Part shown: positions 7,269 to 11,570 of the stretch, in pieces
Layout of the letters: the number at the start of each line of letters is the position of its first letter
Numbering within the stretch: the first letter of the stretch is position 1
Source: CAYMWF01 sp964394085 [NCBI: uncultured Gemmatimonadota bacterium]
GTDB taxonomy: Bacteria; GCA-2686955; CAYMWF01
Reading direction: 5' to 3'
NCBI GenBank assembly: GCA_964394085.1
Contig: CAYMWF010000043.1
Coordinates: 30,656 to 42,225 of the forward strand
Length of the DNA: 11,570 nucleotides
Notes under the pieces: model-generated
What the model saw: only the letters and a program-made list of their open reading frames with translations
Told to the model about the DNA's origin: nothing
Database searches by the model: none
Translations under genes and position numbers: made by a program

Positions 7269-8054
7269 CTACGCGGGCCCGTCCACCCCGGCGTCGTCTG
7301 CAAACGGGTTGCGATATTTTCCGCGCCTCTGTTGCAGGACCAGGAAAAAGAAGGGAAGGTCACGCACGAGGTAGCGCCGCCACAACCTGTGCGGCTCCCG
7401 GGTCAGGCGATGCAGCCACTCCAGGCCCGCGCGGCTGACCCAGGGCGGGCAGCGGCGCTGGTATCCGGCCTGAAACTCGATGGTGATGCCGATCCCCATG
7501 AAGCAGCGCACTCCCGGCAGGCTCGCCCGGTTGTGACGGATCCACTTCTCCTGCAGGGGCGCACCCAGCCCCACCCCCACCACCGTGGCTTCGACCTCGT
7601 TGATCTGCCGGATCACCGCGGCGCTCTCTTCGGGATTATTGACAAAACCCATGGAGGGCGAACAGGCGCCCACCACGACCTCGCGCCCCTCGCGCCGGTT
7701 GATGTTCTCACGCGCCTGCTCCGCCGCTCCGGTCCGTCCTCCAAGCAGAAAAACCCGCACATCCGGATTCTCCCTGTGATGATGACAGTAGGCGGGGAAA
7801 AAGTCTGAACCCGATATCTTCTCCTGCACCGGTGTGCCGAGAAGATGTTGCAGGACGGAGACAATGATCTGCCCGTCGGCGACGGCGTAGTCGGCCTCCC
7901 GGTAGATGTCGTAGAACTCCCGGTCTTCCTGCAGGGTTATGAGGTGGTCCACGTTGGCGGTAACCAGCATGCCTTCGTTAAATTCAGTCAGCAGCTCCTG
8001 GAAGGTTATGTTGTCTAACCTGCAATTCAGCAGTTGTACGCGTTCACGCTTCAC
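7269..8054 (-). CDS. WecG/TagA/CpsF family glycosyltransferase (GT26)
   Basis: A 261-residue peripheral membrane enzyme. Family members transfer ManNAc or ManNAcA from UDP to a polyprenyl-diphosphate-linked GlcNAc early in surface-glycan synthesis. Visible signatures are TANVDHL (residues 32-38), VADGQII (58-64), VGLGAPLQEKWI (161-172), GIGITIEFQAG (187-197) and the C-terminal GLEWLHRLTREPHRLWRRYL block (210-229) that contacts the membrane. T32 and D60 have the same spacing as the functionally important Thr and Asp reported for TagA. The start is a GTG at 8054 that overlaps the end of the upstream gene by 11 bases, with GAGG 6 bases before it, so translation is probably coupled. The length matches the family. 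The exact sugar is inferred only from the family. Confidence 0.9.
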   Translation of the reverse strand: MKRERVQLLNCRLDNITFQELLTEFNEGMLVTANVDHLITLQEDREFYDIYREADYAVADGQIIVSVLQHLLGTPVQEKISGSDFFPAYCHHHRENPDVRVFLLGGRTGAAEQARENINRREGREVVVGACSPSMGFVNNPEESAAVIRQINEVEATVVGVGLGAPLQEKWIRHNRASLPGVRCFMGIGITIEFQAGYQRRCPPWVSRAGLEWLHRLTREPHRLWRRYLVRDLPFFFLVLQQRRGKYRNPFADDAGVDGPA

Positions 8055-10218
8055 TCAGCACCTCGTCTATCTCTTTAAACACCCGCTCCCATGAGTAGTG
8101 TTCACCGGCCAGCTCCCGGGAGCGATCGCGGAAGCTCTCCCACAGGTCCCGCTCACTGCAGAGGCGGGCTGCCCAGTCGGTCAGACCGGCCGGTGTGTCG
8201 GCGACGCCCATGGAGCGATCGTCAACCGACAGCCCCTCGGCTCCTACCGGCGTAGTCACCACCGGCATGCCCCGGTACATGGCTTCGATAACCTTCACCT
8301 TCATGCCGCTGCCGAAGCGCAGGGGGCACACGAAAACGCGAGCTCGACCATAGTATAACTCGAGATCCTCTACAAACCCGGGCAGCTCGATATCGTCCAA
8401 CCCGGCCGCGGCTTCCTGCAGTCGGGCGTCGGGATCCCCTCCGGCGATCACGAAACGCAACCCGGGCAGGCGTTGCTTGAGATCCTCCCAGCACTCGCGA
8501 ATAAACCACAACAGGCCATCCACGTTGGCTTCCCAGGTGAGGGTGCCGACAAAGAACAGGCATAAATCCGTCCGGTCGAACTCGAGAGCCGGGCGGGACA
8601 AGCCTGCGTCGTCGGCCAAGTGGTATGTCAGCCGGAACTTTTCCCGGTCCGCACCCAGCCCGACCAGACTCTCAATGTCGTTGGGGGTGGCCAGAATCAC
8701 AGAGGCATCGTCACATATGCTGCGCTCGTAGCGCTTGATCCGGGCCGCTTCGAGCCCCACCATCAACCGCTTCAAGGTAGAGTCGGCGACCTCTGAGAAC
8801 CTACTCCACATGACGAACTCGGCGTTGTGCGTGTGCAGCACCCGCAGACCTTTGAAGGTATCGGGCAGGTACTGGTACATCAGAAAGTGGTCCACGAACA
8901 CAATATCGTGGTCGTCCAGGACCGGCGCCACCCTGGCCGCAAAACTTTTTGAGCGGTTACGGAAAATCGTCAGAGGAACCCCCCGCAGGTAGCTTGACAG
9001 CAGGTTGCGCGGCGACCGCTCCAGGGTGTTGGGCTCGGAATAGTAATCACGCAGCTTCACGGCGGACCGGAACCCTGTTTCGTATTCCGCGTCGTCCCGC
9101 TTGAGAAAAGTAAAGACGGACAGGTCATGACGGCGGGCCAGGTGCTCGACCACCCGCCAGCTCTTGATGGTCCCTCCGCTGCGCGGCGGAAAGGGCAGCT
9201 GCGGGGTAAGATAGAGGATCCGGCGACGGCGGGCGGAGGATGCGGCCCCGGGGGAGGCAGCCGAATCGGCGCCAAGTTGCCACGGGACCGGTTTGCCTGT
9301 AATGCGCTGCAAGGCCTCGGCTTCCGGCCCGTAAAACTGCTGCAGGCGATCCAGGGTCTCCGGTTCTATCTCGGGCGGCGGCAGGGACCGGCTGTCTTTT
9401 GAACTCAAGCCGGCCTCCAGGCCCCGCTTGACGCTGAGCAAGGTCTGATGGATCCTGGGGAACCTGAAGGTCAGGGGCGACAGCCTGTAGCGAAGAGCAT
9501 TAATCAAACGATCGGCGGCGGGTGAAGCCATGGGCCGTGTAGGATTGTGCACCCCGTACTCGTACCCCTGGAAGTGGCTCTCATCGAGACCGACAGCCCG
9601 GCATATCTCGCTTACAAAGCCGCCCGGATCACGCTTAAGATCCTCGAAGTGCAGCACCATTATCTGGTCCGTGTCAAACGCCTCCAGGTACGGCTGCAGG
9701 TAACCGGAATAGGAACCCATCATAAGGGGCGTCGGAGGATATGGCACGGAGTCGGCCTGGTCTTCGAACTGTTCGTCGACGAAGGATTTGAAGGTCTCCG
9801 TTACGGGAATCAGGCCGTACTGCTTGCGGTACCGGAAGCTGGAGACCAGGCGATCCACGGGATCGCGCAGGATAAACACCAGTTTCACGTCGGGCAGGGA
9901 CTCATGGATTCGTTCCGCGCAGGTGCGCCCGAGAAGATAGAAAGGCGTCGCTTCCATGTACAGCTGATCCGGAGTTCCCCGGGGGAAAAACTCTGCGTAT
10001 CGGTGCAGACCGTCCTCGAACCTGCAGATCGACTGCACCGGGTACTCCCGCTCAAGGAAAAAACGGGTCTCCTTGACCGTGGATGCACAGACCCCGGGGT
10101 GGTCCCGGAGATAATAGAACAACGACGTCGTACCGCCTTTCAGGATCCCTGCTATGATAAGGTAGCGCCGGTCCCTGACCTGCTGCACCACTGCCTCAAA
10201 ACCTTTGTTGCGGCTCAA
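8044..10218 (-). CDS. Sulfotransferase-glycosyltransferase (GT4) fusion protein
   Basis: A 724-residue two-domain enzyme. Residues about 18-312 are a PAPS-dependent sulfotransferase: the 5'-phosphosulfate loop is ILKGGTTSL (25-33), KETRFF (49-54) matches the KExHFF motif whose Glu (here E50) is the base in heparan-sulfate-type sulfotransferases, MEATPFYL (88-95) matches the next conserved block, and the 3'-phosphate site is FILRDPVDRLVSSFRYRK (115-132). A short Ala/Ser/Gly-rich linker (about 316-330) joins a GT4-type glycosyltransferase: N-terminal ILYLTPQLPFPPRSGGTIKS (334-353), FVGTLTWEANVDGLLWF (556-572) and the nucleotide-sugar region GSGMKVKVIEAMYRGMPVV (636-654). It resembles sugar transferases of exopolysaccharide loci. 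The start is a TTG at 10218 with GGAG 6 bases before it and an in-frame TAG two codons upstream. It would add and sulfate a sugar on a surface glycan; donor and acceptor are unknown. Confidence 0.88.
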   Translation of the reverse strand: MSRNKGFEAVVQQVRDRRYLIIAGILKGGTTSLFYYLRDHPGVCASTVKETRFFLEREYPVQSICRFEDGLHRYAEFFPRGTPDQLYMEATPFYLLGRTCAERIHESLPDVKLVFILRDPVDRLVSSFRYRKQYGLIPVTETFKSFVDEQFEDQADSVPYPPTPLMMGSYSGYLQPYLEAFDTDQIMVLHFEDLKRDPGGFVSEICRAVGLDESHFQGYEYGVHNPTRPMASPAADRLINALRYRLSPLTFRFPRIHQTLLSVKRGLEAGLSSKDSRSLPPPEIEPETLDRLQQFYGPEAEALQRITGKPVPWQLGADSAASPGAASSARRRRILYLTPQLPFPPRSGGTIKSWRVVEHLARRHDLSVFTFLKRDDAEYETGFRSAVKLRDYYSEPNTLERSPRNLLSSYLRGVPLTIFRNRSKSFAARVAPVLDDHDIVFVDHFLMYQYLPDTFKGLRVLHTHNAEFVMWSRFSEVADSTLKRLMVGLEAARIKRYERSICDDASVILATPNDIESLVGLGADREKFRLTYHLADDAGLSRPALEFDRTDLCLFFVGTLTWEANVDGLLWFIRECWEDLKQRLPGLRFVIAGGDPDARLQEAAAGLDDIELPGFVEDLELYYGRARVFVCPLRFGSGMKVKVIEAMYRGMPVVTTPVGAEGLSVDDRSMGVADTPAGLTDWAARLCSERDLWESFRDRSRELAGEHYSWERVFKEIDEVLSEA

Positions 10219-10266
10219 GTTCTACTCCGGTAGCGCCGGTTGCGCATGTGACGAACGAAAAAAGGA

Positions 10267-10362
10267 TGGGAAAACAAAGCTGCCGGTTCTTTCGCTGAGC
10301 GGCTGATTATTTGCTAATGGTGGGAAAACGAAGTTTCCGGTTCCCTCTTCGGGCAGTGATTG
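10267..10362. repeat. Imperfect direct repeat, two copies offset by 54 bp
   Basis: TGGGAAAACAAAGCTGCC at 10267 and TGGGAAAACGAAGTTTCC at 10321 begin two related blocks. The first 26 bases differ at only a few positions and the similarity fades toward a shared TGATT. Both copies lie in the predicted leader of the sulfotransferase-glycosyltransferase gene. They are not in a convincing gene. Their function is unknown. Confidence 0.6.
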
Positions 10363-10394
10363 GATGCAGTTAACCTCCATCTCGGGTTGCTCCG

Positions 10395-10426
10395 GTAAGT
10401 ATACCTTACGGTGTGCGGCCGTGCAA
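10395..10426 (-). promoter_or_regulatory. Candidate promoter with palindrome over the -10 box
   Basis: On the minus strand, TTGCAC (10421-10426), a 17-base spacer and TATACT (10398-10403, 5 of 6 consensus matches) form a sigma-70-like promoter for the fusion gene, giving a leader of about 170 bases. The -10 box sits inside a palindrome at 10395-10409 with arms GTAAG and CTTAC around a 5-base centre, a plausible operator. The -35 match is weak (3 of 6). Confidence 0.45.
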
Positions 10427-10454
10427 CTCGGATCCTGGATTGAAAACGATGCCG

Positions 10455-11303
10455 TCAGACGCAAAAGAGATGATCCCCATCTTCAATAAAATTAATACTT
10501 GACGCATCTATCGTCAGATTCTTTTCAACGTAAAAAACAGAATATTCATATCGGTGCAGCAGCCCGACTACATTCTGAATATTTTCGAAACCCCCGTGAA
10601 TTTCGATAAAAAGTTGAGGTTTATAACGTCTCATCGTTTCTTTCATCCCGGCAAGAACATCAATTTCGTACTCCTCGACATCTATCTTGATAAAATCAGG
10701 AATCGGCAGGTCACAGGTATCCAGCTGACTGTCAAGAGAATCTATATCCACTTCGACCTTAATCGTCTCTTCTTTAAAATTTCGGTTTTTAAAATAATCT
10801 TCATAAAAACTACTTCGCCCCGGATCTTCGTGGCAATAAATCAATTCCAGCCTGTCCCGTGATTTACCGAGTCCGAGCTGTCGAACTTCAATGTTATCGA
10901 AATCATTCAGTTCAACATTATGTACGAGTCTTCGGAAATTATCAGGATTGGGCTCATATGCCACTACTTTACCTCTATCGCCCACAGATCGAGCGAAAAA
11001 AATGGTAAAAACTCCCTGATAACCCCCAATATCATATACCGTCTTATTTTTTAACTCCAGACCGACCAGGAACTTTTCTTCGCTTGTCGGAGAAACTACT
11101 TTTTCCGGTATGAATGCAAAGCCGCCTTTTCTTTTCAATCCCTTTGCCAGCCCCCTTCTGACCGTGTAGACCTTATTGCTGAACAACGGGCGAAACAGAG
11201 CCATTATTTTTCTCTCTACTATCAGCGACAGCTTTCTTCTCGCAGAGCGTTTGATCTTCATCTTTCTATTCGCCGGAGCGCAGCCCTCAAAGGGGTCAAT
11301 CAA
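10455..11303 (-). CDS. FkbM family methyltransferase
   Basis: A 282-residue SAM-dependent O-methyltransferase-like protein. Motif I is VYDIGGYQGVFTIFFA (residues 89-104), the ribose-binding acidic residue lies in YEPNPDNF (116-123), and PDFIKIDVEEYEIDVLAGM (202-220) followed by PQLFIEIHGG (229-238) is the FkbM hallmark. The basic N-terminus has no clear membrane segment. Such proteins often methylate sugars of surface glycans, which fits the neighbouring genes. The frame starts at a TTG (11303) with AGGAG 4 bases upstream; an ATG at 11261 (residue 15) is the alternative, with a weaker site. The gene is AT-rich (about 40 % GC by eye) compared with its neighbours, suggesting later acquisition. 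It is separated from the next gene by 236 bp, so it may have its own promoter. Confidence 0.85.
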   Translation of the reverse strand: MIDPFEGCAPANRKMKIKRSARRKLSLIVERKIMALFRPLFSNKVYTVRRGLAKGLKRKGGFAFIPEKVVSPTSEEKFLVGLELKNKTVYDIGGYQGVFTIFFARSVGDRGKVVAYEPNPDNFRRLVHNVELNDFDNIEVRQLGLGKSRDRLELIYCHEDPGRSSFYEDYFKNRNFKEETIKVEVDIDSLDSQLDTCDLPIPDFIKIDVEEYEIDVLAGMKETMRRYKPQLFIEIHGGFENIQNVVGLLHRYEYSVFYVEKNLTIDASSINFIEDGDHLFCV

Positions 11304-11570
11304 CCCTCTCCTGAAAAATATCTATATCGTATTACCATCGGCATTTACACTTTTTACAAGACCGCATATTTTCCTTCAACGGTCTTTCATTTCCAACCAG
11401 GCCGCTCCATCCTCATTCACCTTGATTGGGGGAGCTGCAACTCTCTGGCACGGTATTGACAGGGGAACGGGGAGGTGTTCCGGAGAGCCGCCTTGATCCT
11501 GCAACCATGTGGTTAGGACCGGCCATGTGTCGCCATTATTGTGCCACCTCAAAATCTTCTTAAAATATAA
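11304..11570. other. Right-end sequence without a recognised gene
   Basis: These 267 bp upstream of the leftward FkbM gene hold no convincing coding frame. Base composition changes from AT-rich near the gene to GC-richer at about 11450-11520. A small inverted repeat (GGAAC/GTTCC, about 11464-11481) is visible. No clear promoter pair could be chosen among several weak AT-rich candidates. Any gene it belongs to would lie outside the window. Confidence 0.4.

Noticed and set aside
11510-11553. Possible insertion-sequence end near the right edge (TGTCGCCATTATTG region)
   Set aside because: It only loosely resembles some element termini from memory; no matching inverted end, target duplication or transposase is in the window.

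Overview
The window looks like the chromosome of a strictly anaerobic bacterium, possibly a deltaproteobacterium (Desulfobacterota) or a relative. This is inferred from gene content: a two-gene 2-hydroxyacyl-CoA dehydratase/benzoyl-CoA reductase-type module, a cysteine-rich polyferredoxin protein, and a surface-polysaccharide cluster. No rRNA, tRNA, CRISPR array or transposase was seen. By eye the GC content is high (about 60 % or more) over most of the window and drops to roughly 40 % in the last gene at the right end.

Left end (1-157): three perfect copies and one decayed copy of a 23-bp tandem repeat, then a short gene-free stretch. Region 158-5005 is an anaerobic-metabolism block built around a divergent promoter region (2315-2646). 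Leftward run an Fe-S protein (N-terminal winged-helix-like region, CYCRHK motif, a dense cysteine cluster and two 4Fe-4S motifs) and a class I SAM-dependent methyltransferase. Rightward run two different subunits of the 2-hydroxyacyl-CoA dehydratase/BCR family. Each carries cysteines suitable for binding Fe-S clusters. The usual ATP-dependent activator (HgdC/BcrA/D type) is not in the window. The Fe-S protein may pass electrons to the dehydratase-like complex or regulate it; this is inference.

Region 5017-6913: a well-formed promoter drives a secreted protein with a signal peptide, about six propeller-like repeats, two calcium-binding thrombospondin type-3-like repeats and a C-terminal region resembling a degenerate CFI-box domain. 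It is followed by a 355-bp gene-free stretch (6914-7268) holding a perfect 18-bp inverted repeat, a possibly structured RNA and a strong GC-rich hairpin.

Region 7221-11303 is a leftward surface-polysaccharide cluster. It encodes, in transcription order, an FkbM-type methyltransferase (AT-rich, probably acquired), a 724-residue fusion of a sulfotransferase to a GT4-type glycosyltransferase, and a WecG/TagA/CpsF (GT26) glycosyltransferase translationally coupled to the fusion. Together they would build, sulfate and possibly methylate a glycan. The leader of the fusion gene contains a palindrome over its predicted -10 box and a pair of direct repeats.
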